A stretch of 64,000 nucleotides of DNA, taken from the NCBI GenBank assembly GCA_950022295.1, contig OX465596.1:123484501-123548500 (forward strand). Direction: 5' to 3'. Numbering within the stretch: position 1 is the first letter of the stretch; each line of letters opens with the position of its first letter. The notes beneath the pieces are model-generated. The model had not been told where the DNA came from. It saw only the letters and a list, made by a program, of their open reading frames with translations, and searched no databases. Shown here piece after piece: positions 22,282 to 36,000 of the stretch. The stretch comes from Bromus sterilis (Eukaryota; Streptophyta; Magnoliopsida; Poales; Poaceae). A program made the translations under genes and the position numbers.

Positions 22282-25028
22282 CTAATATTGGGGCTAGTGG
22301 CATATTTTGCAAAAATCCATTGCTAGCCAAATAAATTTGGAACACCAAAAACTAAATACAAAAAAAACGTAAAATTGGGAAAAACGTTATTTTCCGCCCG
22401 AAGCAAAACCACCTCGGCCCAGCCCAACCCCGGCCTCTCCTTCTTCCACCTGGCCCCGTCCCATCTCACCTGCCTCCATCGTCGTGGCATGGCCATGGCC
22501 ATGAACGCCTTTGCTTGCCGGCCGCCCTTTCCCTCACCTGCCCCACGTTCTTGTGTGGATAAGGAGGAGCCCTGCACCCCCTTGTACAGCACACGATCTT
22601 TTCCTCCTCCCTCTCTCCTATCTTCTTCCCCAGCCCGCCATGAGATCCCGTCGCCGCCACCGTTGCATCGCCGTGGCCCGAAGCTACCTCGAGCTGCACC
22701 AACATGTCTGGGAGGTTGCCGGGTTAGTTGAACTATTTCTCCCTTCCCCCGTCGAATTCGTCGTCGTTTGTCGCCGCTCCTGACGAGCCCGGGGGCACGA
22801 CCACCATGGCCGGAGCTCTCTGCTCCTAAGCGTGCTTGTGCGGCTGCTGCTATTGGGTGTCGCTGCTGGTGCCTCTGCTGCCGGCCATGCCCTGCCCTGT
22901 GCCAGCCTCCCCCGTCCCCTTCTCTGCGGCTGGCTACAGCCATGGCCGGCCATCGCGTGATGTGTGTTGAGTGCGTACATGTGTGTGTGTGTGCTTTGTA
23001 TGTGTGTTTTGTGTGTGCGTGCGTGGTGTGCAGCCCTGACTGCCGGCTAGCTCGTGGCCGCCCTGGTCGCCGGCGCACAGCTGCTACTGGCTGCAGCTGC
23101 TGCATGCATGGCTGTTGCTCTGCCGAAGCCGTCCCCGGTTGTTGTTGCTGTTGTGCACTGCTGCTCCGTGTTGTCGAATACACTGAAGAATGCCATTTTT
23201 GACAGTTAATAATACTACTAAGTATCACTCTAGACAGCAGTAAAAATAGTGTCAAATGGATTCAAAAGTAGATAAAAATTATGGGAATGAATAGTACTCT
23301 GGATATACTCCATTTTATCTCATTGGAGCAAAGTTATTAGATGTACCGATTAATTCGTAGAAAAATAGCAAATATATAAAAAACTGTGATGAGCTAGTAC
23401 AATTAAGCCTAAGGACATATGTGCAAATAAAAAGTTTGCACATAACTTCCTAAGTTTCTGGAATTTGCAAATAGGTCCTGTACCATTAATTAAAGTTTAG
23501 ATTAAATAAATCTGCTAAATAATTAGTCAATGACATGTGGGCCCTGGCTCTTTTTTAATTTAATAAAATGAATAACTAATCACGTGAGGCTGACCAGTGG
23601 TACCCACTGGTCAGGTTTGACTTGGTCAACCCCTTATGGATAATGTTAGATTAAATAATAAAAGAAATTCAGGAAATTTATTTAAAACGGTTTAAAACTT
23701 TGAATTTAAATATCTTTTAAACCTTAAGTCAGATTCAAAAACTTTATGCATGAAATTTGATCAGAAAAATATAATGAATACGAATACGCTATCCATATGT
23801 CTACCACCCCCCTCTAACTTACCGATCATCGACATTCCCCCTTCGGGCCGTTTGTCGATATTTCTCCGGTGCTAGTAAAACCTGCCGGATGAATTTATTC
23901 TGAACATGAAAGTTGTTTAGAATAGTTCAACTAACCCAGATACCCCACCCTTACATTTGTCGGATGTCCATGACACCTCCGGCATGAACCCTTCCCCTCC
24001 GGACCCCCTGTCCGGTAATCACCCGGAGCTGGCAGTTCATCCCCGGATGGATTCCCGCTCCGTGCAACGTGCATTGCACTGCGTTAGAACACCGTTAACA
24101 TTGCATCTATCATGTCATGCATCTGTTTGCATTTTTGTGCTTTGTATTTACTGTTTCTTCCCCCTTTAATCTCCGATAGACCCCGCTGTTCCCGTCGACT
24201 ACACCGCTGCTGAGTACGACTACTTCGTTGACGACCCTACCCCTACAGTCGAGCTTCCAGGCAAGCAGAGCCATTCTCTTCCCCAGATATCGCCTATCTT
24301 TCCGTACATTTCTTGCACTAGGCATTGTTACTGTTGCTGCTACGTTTACAATTCTATTCAATTGCATAGCCTGTTTTTGTCGCCCCTTGATGTACCTTCC
24401 TTTAATCCTATGCTGCTTATTATTACTTATGATTTATTCAGCAGTAAACCTTGCGCATTGTTAACTAGGTTTAGAATAGAGGGTCGTGATCACTTTGGGA
24501 GTGATCGCGGGAATGATATATTACAACTGCAACAGGTACAGATAAATGCAGATGCCCTAGGTGTAACAGCCCAGATTTCACAAAAATTAAAAAAATTGTT
24601 TTCGGTGTGAATTGCTTGATTGTCTGATTTGTTTGCGGTGTTTGCATCCCCGATTTAATAATCGGCGATTATTTTAACCCCTCTTATCTCGTATCGGACA
24701 GAGACCGATCCTTGCCACCCTGACACTCGACCTTTGCGACACCGGGTTTCACCCGATCACCGTCGCGAAAATCGCACAAGACCAGCCGCAGCCAACGGAA
24801 CGAAAAACCCCGTTTAATAATTAAACGGGATATTTTTATAGCGCGCCGGAAAGTGTTTTCGGAACGGTTCCAGCGCGAGGTGAAAGCCTCCGGCTCGACG
24901 CATTGATCGCGCAGTTCAAAGTTTTACCCGAATCGGAGGTACTTCGGACCCCCGGCAGTCAGAAACGGGAGCACCGCGCGCCCGAGAGAAAACCCGATGA
25001 TGTTTTTGCAAACTGCCAGCCACCGGGG

Positions 25029-25038
25029 CTATATAAAG
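25029..25038 (+). promoter_or_regulatory. TATA box of LTR B1
   Basis: CTATATAAAG is conserved in all five B LTRs (also 29302, 33557, 37811, 42066) at LTR offset 458 (467 in B1). It lies about 100 bp upstream of the GC-rich block. A good plant TATA match; likely the transcription start region of the element. Confidence 0.65.
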
Positions 25039-25149
25039 ACCACCACACTCCCACCCGTTTTTAGGGTTTCCCTAAGCCAATTAGGCAGCCACCAGCCCCA
25101 GATCTGACCCAAAACATCCCCAATTTTCGCAGCAAACCCTAGCCCCCAG

Positions 25150-25750
25150 ATCTGGATCCAGCCCAGATTCGTTTGCAGCCGTCCGATCGCGAGATCGGAG
25201 GGCCGAGGTCGCCTGCAGCTCCTCTCTCTCTCCTCTGTCCTCTCTCTCCCGCAGCCATGGACGCGCCGTGGAGACCTGCCCCGCAGCCAGCCGCCTCCGG
25301 CCTGCACGCCCGCGCCGGCGAGCCGCCGGCAGTAGCAGGCGCCGCGCCCTCTCCCTTCTCCTCCCTGCGTCTTCCTCCCTCCTCCTCTGCCTCACCTCCT
25401 CTTCTCCCTCCACAGGTCCGCGCCGCGCCGCGCCATGGGAGCAGCTCGGCCGAGCCCGAGCTCACTTCGACGCCGGCGACCCACCTCGGCCTCCTCCGCG
25501 CCCAGCCGCCCCTGCCTCCCAGCCGTCATCCTCGCGCCCCTGCTCGCCGGGAGCCCGTGCGCCGCCGGCGGGAGCTAGCGCCGCCGCCCCTGTCCAAGCT
25601 CGGGACGAGGCACAGGACGCCCGAGCCAGCGCTCGTCCCAGCCGCCGTGGTGGGCCCTGGCGCCCCGGCCCGCCAGCAGCCAGGCGGCCTGCAAGGCCCA
25701 GGCCAGCCCGCGCGCCCCAGGCCTCCCAGGCCACTGTTGGGCCGTAGCCC
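25150..25750 (+). other. GC-rich transcribed-leader-like block in LTR B1
   Basis: About 600 bp of very GC-rich DNA lies downstream of the TATA and is repeated in every B LTR. It is open in several frames on both strands because of composition, so I do not call a gene. It looks like a grass GC-rich 5' exon or leader. Confidence 0.55.
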
Positions 25751-25756
25751 AGCTGG

Positions 25757-25831
25757 GTGAGGCTCTCTCTTTTTTTTATTTTTTTCTGTTATGTTTTTTT
25801 TTCTTTTTCTTTTATCTGTTTTTTTTTTCAG
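25757..25831 (+). other. Candidate short intron in LTR B1
   Basis: GG|GTGAGG is followed by a long T-rich tract and TTTTCAG|ATTGTG, a donor-polypyrimidine-acceptor layout of about 75 bp at the end of the GC block. It is present in all five LTRs with T-tract length changes. Speculative; the T tract may be a simple repeat. Confidence 0.25.
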
Positions 25832-28244
25832 ATTGTGTAGTAGTTTTTGCAGTGCCGTAACTTTTTAACCGTAGCTCGGATCGCGACGCGTAAAATATGA
25901 AACTTGCTTAGAATTGCATGTAGATTAATAATTTGTGCTTGTTTACCATGTTTGACTTTGTTTACCTGCTGTTTGACTGCTAATTACACTGCCTGCCACT
26001 GTAACTGTAACTGCTATAACTTTTTATCTGTTGCTCTGTTTGAAATGTTCTTTATATGTAACTTGACTAGAATTGCATGTAGATTGTGTTTTTGCTGCTC
26101 TTGCTTGCTAATAAAAATAATAAAATATTGTTTAGGTAAAAACAGTACCAAATGCAATATTTATCGTGGGGTCCGCAATAGTTTGCATGTCTAGGATTTC
26201 ACCCCACTTAAAGTGACTAGATCAGATAGTTTATTTATGCTACACCTCTTGACTTGTTTGTGTGCTATGCCATGCTTGCTTGAGTTTCCATGTTAATAAC
26301 CGTTGTTTGGTCACCTGTAGCTAAACAACTTGAACCACCGTAAATGTGCGGTATCGTCGTATGTGACGAGTACTCCACTTAAACCGTTAGTAACCGCTCT
26401 CGACGGTAGGTGCGATGTCTCGTGTTACTTCTTGTTGATGCTTGCTCGTGTTTTCCTCGTAGTAATAGAGTGTTTGCTCGTTGATTGATTTCCAGTGTTT
26501 ACTTCTTGTGTGCTCCCGCGGGTACCTCTCGGAGACGATGCGAGCGTGCGATCGACTACACCTTCGGAACCCGACTTATCAACAGGCAAGGACTTACATT
26601 ACTTATGATCCATTCTATTTCAACCAGCGGTTTGCATGCTAGTATAGGTTAGGTTCGATGTTTGATCCTAGCACATGTTTACAACCTCTTTTAAACCGAT
26701 ACAGCCATGTCCCCTCCCAGCAAACCTTGTACTGCTATGTTACTATTGCTCGTTGCTCAGCCCCTGCTTAGTATGCATGCTTAGGATGCTACGATGTTAC
26801 CCTGTTACTCTTTGGGTTGGGATATCACATTATTATTATATTATTATTGATGATATGATTATTATAATGTGGACTATATTCGACGAAGGATGGAAGGTCT
26901 AGGCTATCCCGCCCCGACGCTTTGTTCCATTCGAGTCACCTAGGACCCGAGTTCCGGGTATTGGTTTTAAGACTGAGCGTGCCTAACCGCGTGTGGGATT
27001 TTATGGGGTCCCCTTTTCTTACCTATCTAGCTTCAAACATTTCTAGAGGTGGCCCAAGCTGATTTACCATTTGAAAACATGCATATATATCTTGTCGGGT
27101 CGCTCCTAGCAGATATCTTTTAAAATAACCCGGGCCAGCGGAGACATAGTTCCTTTGTTGGTCCACACCTGGTGAGCTAGAGGCCTGCCCACATGTGAGG
27201 GGATCAGTTACCTCGACCTTGGCCAGACGGAAGAGTCCGATCCGAGACCGTGGCCAGCTTTTGGATTGGGTGTCGACTCCCCGGGGGCCACCCGGATTTG
27301 TTCGTTGTTAGCTAGAGGGACCTGTCGTTTCGGATCTCTTGGAACTAAATCTTAAAATGATTGCCTATGATGGGTAGCAACTGAGAGTGATGGACGTGCG
27401 TGCGGAGCCTTGTAATGGGCAGTTGGTACACCCCTGCAGGGTTAAATCTTTTTGAGAAGCCGTGTCCACGGTTATGGACGACTTGAGACCTACTCCTTGT
27501 TCATAGACAACAACAACTGAGATAATCTAAATACATCTTGATCAACGTGTGTGTGCCTTGACTGCTTCTTCTTCGTCGGGATGCGAAGAGGAGGACAAGG
27601 ATAGGATAGGTGTTATGTTTGCGTATGTAGGTGGATAGCAAGACTTGTTGGAGGCGATTCCTCATCGAATGCTTGGCTTCTTATCTTACTCTCTAGATCG
27701 TTAGCCACTTCATAAATGCTAGTGCGGCAACAACCTCACCACTTACCCCTTCCTTAACATAAACTACTAGTTGTCCTAGAATGACGAGTGATGAGGTCCT
27801 TGCTGTGTCAGATGACCACTACAGTTGGATGCTGAGTACCTCTGTACTCATGATACTACCCCAAACTCTTTTCAGGGTGTTGATCGACAGCAGGTATGGT
27901 GATCGATGTTTCACGTGGAGACTCGACGACGACTAGTTAGGCGGATCCCGGCGGACGGCCTGGACCCGTGTGGTTATTGGGATCGATGTTTTTCTCTTTG
28001 CCACTAGGCATTTGCTTGTAGTCTGTACTCAGACATGTATCTTCCGCTGTTGTATTATATTTGAGGCAGTTGTATGCCGATTGTATGAGATGTTGTATCC
28101 TGTATCAGTAATGTTGTGATATCATGTTGGAAATCCGGGGCATATGGCTTTGTCATATGTCGCGGTGGGACCGATATGTGCTTCGTCCTCGGGTTCGGGC
28201 GGAAACGTCCGAATCTGAAACAGTACCGCATATCGGGCCTTACA

Positions 28245-28843
28245 ACTTGGTATCAGAGCCTTACCGGCCGTAGGATCCCCTTTCAGGCCGAAGTCGAGTC
28301 TAGACAAAAACTATTTTGTAGTTACTAAGTTAGTTATCGGAGAGTAGGAATCTTTTTACTCCTTACCCTTGCTCTGGTCAGGACAAGTGTCGTAAGCGTT
28401 TTAATTCTCGACTTATCCCCTTTCAAACTTTAGGATCTCGAGAGTGTGGAGTATCGGAACCGTTACAATGCCTTGCTTGCAGCGTATTGTCTCGATTCCG
28501 AGCTCAGGTTGGGAAATCATGTAGTACCTTTAGTTCTTCCAACTCTGGTTTACATCTGGGTCATCCATTGCCATTCCTCCTTTTGCCGGTGTTTTTACGA
28601 CTTGCGTCGAAAGCACTATCCCTTGATCGGGTTTTCACTGTCGTTCCTCCTCTTGACACCGACGTTTTCGTTATTCCGACGATGTCGTCTCTCTGCGGAA
28701 ATTTATCTCGACAGAAGTTCGACGTCGACATGGAGCAGAGTCCCTTGTTGGTGGTGTTGAAGATCTCCGTCTCTTTTCTCTCCACCCCCTCCCCCCGGAT
28801 CGTCCTGGATCTCGGGACGAGATCCCTTGTTGGTGGTGTTGCC
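28245..28843 (+). mobile_element. B internal region 1 with PBS
   Basis: 599 bp. PBS TGGTATCAGAGC at 28248-28259. It differs from internals 2-4 at CCGGCCG (CCGACCG in the others) and CCCTTTCAGG (CCCTCTCAGG in the others). It ends in a G/T-rich stretch just before the next LTR, where a polypurine tract would be expected. Non-coding. Confidence 0.92.
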
Positions 28844-31800
28844 TGTAACAGCCCAGATTTCACAAAAATTAAAAAAATTGTTTTCGGTGTGAATTGCTTG
28901 ATTGTCTGATTTGTTTGCGGTGTTTGCATCCCCGATTTAATAATCGGCGATTATTTTAACCCCTCTTATCTCGTATCGGACGGAGACCGACCCTTGCCAC
29001 CCTGACACTCGACCTTTGCGACACCGGGTTTCACCCGATCACCGTCGCGAAAATCGCACAAGACCAGCCGCAGCCAACGGAACGAAAAACTTATTAAACG
29101 GGATATTTTTATAGCGCGCCGGAAAGTGTTTTCGGAACGGTTCCAGCGCGAGGTGAAAGCCTCCGGCTCGACGCACTGATCGCGCAGTTCAAAGTTTTAC
29201 CCGAATCGGAGGTACTGCGGACCCCCGGCTGTCAGAAACGGGAGCACCGCGCGCCCGAGAGAAAACCCGATGATGTTTTTGCAAACTGCCAGCCACCGGG
29301 GCTATATAAAGACCACCACACTCCCACCCGTTTGTAGGGTTTCCCTAAGCCAATTAGGCAGCCACCAGCCCCAGATCTGACCCTAAACATCCCCAATTTT
29401 CGCAGCAAAACCTAGCCCCCAGATCTGGATCCAGCCCAGATTCGTTTGCAGCCGTCCGATCGCGAGATCGGAGGGCCGAGATCGCCTGCAGCTCCTCTCT
29501 CTCTCCTCTGTCTTCTCTCTCCCGCAGCCATGGACGCGCCGTGGAGACCTGCCCCGCAGCCAGCCGCCTCCGGCTTCCGCGCCCGCGCCGGCGAGCCTCC
29601 GGCAGTAGCAGGCGCCGCGCCCTCTCCCTTCTCCTCCCTGCGTCTTCCTCCCTCCTCCTCTGCCTCACCTCCTCTTCTCCCTCCACAGGTCCGCGCCGCG
29701 CCGCGCCATGGGAGCAGCTCGGCCGAGCCCGAGCTCACTTCGACGCCGGCGACCCACCTCGGCCTCCTCCGCGCCCAGCCGCCCCTGCCTCCCAGCCGTC
29801 CTCCTCGCGCCCCTGCTCGCCGGGAGCCCGTGCGCCGCCGCCCCTGTCCAAGCTCGGGACGAGGCACGGGACGCCCGAGCCAGCGCTCGTCCCAGCCGCC
29901 GTGGTGGGCCCTGGCGCCCCGGCCCGCCAGCAGCCAGGCGGCCTGCAAGGCCCAGGCCAGCCCGCGCGCCCCAGGCCTCCCAGGCCACTGTTGGGCCGCA
30001 GCCCAGCTGGGTGAGGCTCTCTCTTTTTTTTTTTTTTTTCTGTTATGTTTTTTTTTTCTTTTTCTTTTATCTGTTTTTTTTTCAGATTGTGTAGTAGTTT
30101 TTGCAGTGCCGTAACTTTTTAACCGTAGCTCGGATCGCGACGCGTAAAATATGAAACTTGCTTAGAATTGCATGTAGATTAATAATTTGAGCTTGTTTAC
30201 CATGTTTGACTTTGTTTACCTGCTGTTTGACTGCTAATTACACTGCCTGCCACTGTAACTGTAACTGCTATAACTTTTTATCTGTTGCTCTGTTTGAAAT
30301 GTTCTTTATATGTAACTTGACTAGAATTGCATGTAGATTGTGTTTTTGCTGCTCTTGCTTGCTAATAAAAATAATAAAGTATTGTTTAGGTAAAAACAGT
30401 ACCAAATGCAATATTTATCGTGGGGTCCGCAATAGTTTGCATGTCTAGGATTTCACCCCACTTAAAGTGACTAGATCAGATAGTTTATTTATGTTACACC
30501 TCTTGACTTGTTTGTGTGCTATGCCATGCTTGCTTGAGTTGCCATGTTAATAACCGTTGTTTGGTCACCTGTAGCTAAACAACTTGAACCACCGTAAATG
30601 TGCGGTATCGTCGTATGTGACGAGTACTCCACTTAAACCGTTAGTAACCGCTCTCGACGGTAAGTGCGATGTCTCGTGTTACTTCTTGTTGATGCTTGAT
30701 CGTGTTTGCCTCGTAGTAATAGAGTGTTTGCTCGTTGATTGCTTTCCAGTGTTTACTTCTTGTGTGCTCCCGCGGGTACCTCTCGGAGACGATGCGAGCG
30801 TGCGATCGACTACACCTTCGGAACCCGACTTATCAACAGGCAAGGACTTACATTACTTATGATCCATTCTATTTCAACCAGCGGTTTGCATGCTAGTATA
30901 GGTTAGGTTCGATGTTTGATCCTACCACATGTTTACAACCTCTTTTAAACCGATACAGCCATGTCCCCTCCCAGCAAACCTTGTACTGCTATGTTACTAT
31001 TGCTCGTTGCTCAGCCCCTGCTTAGTATGCATGCTTAGGATGCTACGATGTTACCCTGTTACTCTTTGGGTTGGGATATCACATTATTATTATATTATTG
31101 TTGATGATATGATTATTATAATGTTGACTGTATTCGACGAAGGATGGAAGGTCTAGGCTATCCCGCCCCGACGCTTTGTTCCATTCGAGTCACCTAGGAC
31201 CCGAGTTCCCGGTATTGGTTTTAAGACTGAGCGTGCCTAACCGCGTGTGGGATTTTATGGGGTCCCCTTTTCTTACCTATCTAGCTTCAAACATTTCTAG
31301 AGGTGGCCCAAGCTGATTTACCATTTGAAAACATGCATATATATCTTGTCGGGTCGCTCCTAGCAGATATCTTTTAAAATAACCCGGGCCAGCGGAGACA
31401 TAGTTCCTTTGTTGGTCCACACCTGGTGAGCTAGAGGCCTGCCCACATGTGAGGGGATCAGTTACCTCGACCTTGGCCAGACGGAAGAGTCCGATCCGAG
31501 AGCGTGGCCAGCTTTTGGATTGGGTGTCGACTCCCCGGGGGCCACCCGGATTTGTTCGTTGTTAGCTAGAGGGACCTGTCGTTTCGGATCTCTTGGAACT
31601 AAATCATAAAATGATTGCCTATGATGGGTAGCAACTGAGAGTGATGGACGTGCGTGCGGAGCCTTGTAATGGGCAGTTGGTACACCCCTGCAGGGTTAAA
31701 TCTTTTCGAGAAGCCGTGTCCACGGTTATGGACGACTTGAGACCTACTCCTTGTTCATAGACAACAACAACTGAGATAATCTAAATACAACTTAATCAAC

Positions 31801-32499
31801 GTGTGTGTGCCTTGACTGCTTCTTCTTCGTCGGGATGCGAAGAGGAGGACAAGGATAGGATAGGTGTTATGTTTGCGTATGTAGATGGATAGCAAGACTT
31901 GTTGGAGGCGATTCCTCATCGAATGCTTGGCTTCTTATCTTACTCTCTAGATCGTTAGCCACTTCATAAATGCTAGTGCGGCAACAACCTACCCACTTAC
32001 CCCTTCCTTACCGTAAACTACTAGTTGTCCTAGAATGACGAGTGATGAGGTCCTTGCTGGGTCAGATGACCACTACAGTTGGATGCTGAGTACCTCTGTA
32101 CTCATGATACTACCCCCAAACTCTTTTCAGGGTGTTGATCGACAGCAGGTATGGTGATCGATGTTTCACGTGGAGACTCGACGACGACTAGTTAGGCGGA
32201 TCCCGGCGGACGGCTTGGACCCGTGTGGTTATTGGGATCGATGTTTTTCTTTTTGCCACTAGGCATTTGCTTGTAGTCTGTACTCAGACATGTATCTTCC
32301 GCTGTTGTATTATATTTGAGGCAGTTGTATGCCGATTGTATGAGATGTTGTATCCTGTATCTGTAATGTTGTGATATTATGTTGGAAATCCGGGGCATAT
32401 GGCTTTGTCATATGTCGCGGTGGGACCGATATGTGCTTCGTCCTCGGGTTCGGGCGGAAACGTACGAATCTGAAACAGTACCGCATATCGGGCCTTACA
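28844..32499 (+). repeat. LTR B2
   Basis: 3,656 bp, nearly identical to B3 and B4. TATA at 29302-29311. Shares an uninterrupted T tract near 30024 with B3, where B1, B4 and B5 have a T-A-T interruption. Confidence 0.94.
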
Positions 32500-33098
32500 A
32501 CTTGGTATCAGAGCCTTACCGACCGTAGGATCCCCTCTCAGGCCGAAGTCGAGTCTAGACAAAAACTATTTTGTAGTTACTAAGTTAGTTATCGGAGAGT
32601 AGGAATCTTTTTACTCCTTACCCTTGCTCTGGTCAGGACAAGTGTCGTAAGCGTTTTAATTCTCGACTTATCCCCTTTCAAACTTTAGGATCTCGAGAGT
32701 GTGGAGTATCGGAACCGTTACAATGCCTTGCTTGCAGCGTATTGTCTCGATTCCGAGCTCAGGTTGGGAAATCATGTAGTACCTTTAGTTCTTCCAACTC
32801 TGGTTTACATCTGGGTCATCCATTGCCATTCCTCCTTTTGCCGGTGTTTTTACGACTTGCGTCGAAAGCACTATCCCTTGATCGGGTTTTCACTGTCGTT
32901 CCTCCTCTTGACACCGACGTTTTCGTTATTCCGACGATGTCGTCTCTCTGCGGAAATTTATCTCGACAGAAGTTCGACGTCGACATGGAGCAGAGTCCCT
33001 TGTTGGTGGTGTTGAAGATCTCCGTCTCTTTTCTCTCCACCCCCTCCCCCCGGATCGTCCTGGATCTCGGGACGAGATCCCTTGTTGGTGGTGTTGCC
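32500..33098 (+). mobile_element. B internal region 2 with PBS
   Basis: 599 bp, PBS at 32503-32514. It shares GATCTCCGTC with internal 1, whereas internals 3 and 4 have GATCGCCGTC. Confidence 0.92.
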
Positions 33099-36000
33099 TG
33101 TAACAGCCCAGATTTCACAAAAATTAAAAAAATTGTTTTCGGTGTGAATTGCTTGATTGTCTGATTTGTTTGCGGTGTTTGCATCCCCGATTTAATAATC
33201 GGCGATTATTTTAACCCCTCTTATCTCGTATCGGACGGAGACCGACCCTTGCCACCCTGACACTCGACCTTTGCGACACCGGGTTTCACCCGATCACCGT
33301 CGCGAAAATCGCACAAGACCAGCCGCAGCCAACGGAACGAAAAACTTATTAAACGGGATATTTTTATAGCGCGCCGGAAAGTGTTTTCGGAACGGTTCCA
33401 GCGCGAGGTGAAAGCCTCCGGCTCGACGCACTGATCGCGCAGTTCAAAGTTTTACCCGAATCGGAGGTACTGCGGACCCCCGGCTGTCAGAAACGGGAGC
33501 ACCGCGCGCCCGAGAGAAAACCCGATGATGTTTTTGCAAACTGCCAGCCACCGGGGCTATATAAAGACCACCACACTCCCACCCGTTTGTAGGGTTTCCC
33601 TAAGCCAATTAGGCAGCCACCAGCCCCAGATCTGACCCTAAACATCCCCAATTTTCGCAGCAAAACCTAGCCCCCAGATCTGGATCCAGCCCAGATTCGT
33701 TTGCAGCCGTCCGATCGCGAGATCGGAGGGCCGAGATCGCCTGCAGCTCCTCTCTCTCTCCTCTGTCTTCTCTCTCCCGCAGCCATGGACGCGCCGTGGA
33801 GACCTGCCCCGCAGCCAGCCGCCTCCGGCTTCCGCGCCCGCGCCGGCGAGCCTCCGGCAGTAGCAGGCGCCGCGCCCTCTCCCTTCTCCTCCCTGCGTCT
33901 TCCTCCCTCCTCCTCTGCCTCACCTCCTCTTCTCCCTCCACAGGTCCGCGCCGCGCCGCGCCATGGGAGCAGCTCGGCCGAGCCCGAGCTCACTTCGACG
34001 CCGGCGACCCACCTCGGCCTCCTCCGCGCCCAGCCGCCCCTGCCTCCCAGCCGTCCTCCTCGCGCCCCTGCTCGCCGGGAGCCCGTGCGCCGCCGCCCCT
34101 GTCCAAGCTCGGGACAAGGCACGGGACGCCCGAGCCAGCGCTCGTCCCAGCCGCCGTGGTGGGCCCTGGCGCCCCGGCCCGCCAGCAGCCAGGCGGCCTG
34201 CAAGGCCCAGGCCAGCCCGCGCGCCCCAGGCCTCCCAGGCCACTGTTGGGCCGCAGCCCAGCTGGGTGAGGCTCTCTCTTTTTTTTTTTTTTTTCTGTTA
34301 TGTTTTTTTTTCTTTTTCTTTTATCTGTTTTTTTTTCAGATTGTGTAGTAGTTTTTGCAGTGCCGTAACTTTTTAACCGTAGCTCGGATCGCGACGCGTA
34401 AAATATGAAACTTGCTTAGAATTGCATGTAGATTAATAATTTGAGCTTGTTTACCATGTTTGACTTTGTTTACCTGCTGTTTGACTGCTAATTACACTGC
34501 CTGCCACTGTAACTGTAACTGCTATAACTTTTTATCTGTTGCTCTGTTTGAAATGTTCTTTATATGTAACTTGACTAGAATTGCATGTAGATTGTGTTTT
34601 TGCTGCTCTTGCTTGCTAATAAAAATAATAAAGTATTGTTTAGGTAAAAACAGTACCAAATGCAATATTTATCGTGGGGTCCGCAATAGTTTGCATGTCT
34701 AGGATTTCACCCCACTTAAAGTGACTAGATCAGATAGTTTATTTATGTTACACCTCTTGACTTGTTTGTGTGCTATGCCATGCTTGCTTGAGTTGCCATG
34801 TTAATAACCGTTGTTTGGTCACCTGTAGCTAAACAACTTGAACCACCGTAAATGTGCGGTATCGTCGTATGTGACGAGTACTCCACTTAAACCGTTAGTA
34901 ACCGCTCTCGACGGTAAGTGCGATGTCTCGTGTTACTTCTTGTTGATGCTTGATCGTGTTTGCCTCGTAGTAATAGAGTGTTTGCTCGTTGATTGCTTTC
35001 CAGTGTTTACTTCTTGTGTGCTCCCGCGGGTACCTCTCGGAGACGATGCGAGCGTGCGATCGACTACACCTTCGGAACCCGACTTATCAACAGGCAAGGA
35101 CTTACATTACTTATGATCCATTCTATTTCAACCAGCGGTTTGCATGCTAGTATAGGTTAGGTTCGATGTTTGATCCTACCACATGTTTACAACCTCTTTT
35201 AAACCGATACAGCCATGTCCCCTCCCAGCAAACCTTGTACTGCTATGTTACTATTGCTCGTTGCTCAGCCCCTGCTTAGTATGCATGCTTAGGATGCTAC
35301 GATGTTACCCTGTTACTCTTTGGGTTGGGATATCACATTATTATTATATTATTGTTGATGATATGATTATTATAATGTTGACTGTATTCGACGAAGGATG
35401 GAAGGTCTAGGCTATCCCGCCCCGACGCTTTGTTCCATTCGAGTCACCTAGGACCCGAGTTCCCGGTATTGGTTTTAAGACTGAGCGTGCCTAACCGCGT
35501 GTGGGATTTTATGGGGTCCCCTTTTCTTACCTATCTAGCTTCAAACATTTCTAGAGGTGGCCCAAGCTGATTTACCATTTGAAAACATGCATATATATCT
35601 TGTCGGGTCGCTCCTAGCAGATATCTTTTAAAATAACCCGGGCCAGCGGAGACATAGTTCCTTTGTTGGTCCACACCTGGTGAGCTAGAGGCCTGCCCAC
35701 ATGTGAGGGGATCAGTTACCTCGACCTTGGCCAGACGGAAGAGTCCGATCCGAGAGCGTGGCCAGCTTTTGGATTGGGTGTCGACTCCCTGGGGGCCACC
35801 CGGATTTGTTCGTTGTTAGCTAGAGGGACCTGTCGTTTCGGATCTCTTGGAACTAAATCATAAAATGATTGCCTATGATGGGTAGCAACTGAGAGTGATG
35901 GACGTGCGTGCGGAGCCTTGTAATGGGCAGTTGGTACACCCCTGCAGGGTTAAATCTTTTCGAGAAGCCGTGTCCACGGTTATGGACGACTTGAGACCTA

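Larger units (their letters stand above)
24562..28244 (+). repeat. LTR B1
   Basis: 3,683 bp, the most divergent of the five. It has private changes, for example a roughly 13-bp longer stretch near 24806 and an extra GGCGGGAGCTAGC-containing stretch near 25567. From offset about 395 onward it shares many variants with LTR B5 against B2-B4. Confidence 0.93.

Noticed and set aside
22466..23255. Minus-strand 310-codon ORF in LTR A1 and its copy near 49921-50472
   Set aside because: Low-complexity Arg/Gly/Gln-rich reading of a GC-rich LTR block, with antisense ORFs of equal length; differs between the two LTRs without constraint.
25173..25760. Long plus- and minus-strand ORFs (up to about 220 codons) in the GC-rich block of every B LTR
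   Set aside because: Open simultaneously in several frames on both strands, Pro/Ala/Arg-rich, no domain; explained by GC composition. Repetition across units is due to the LTR array.
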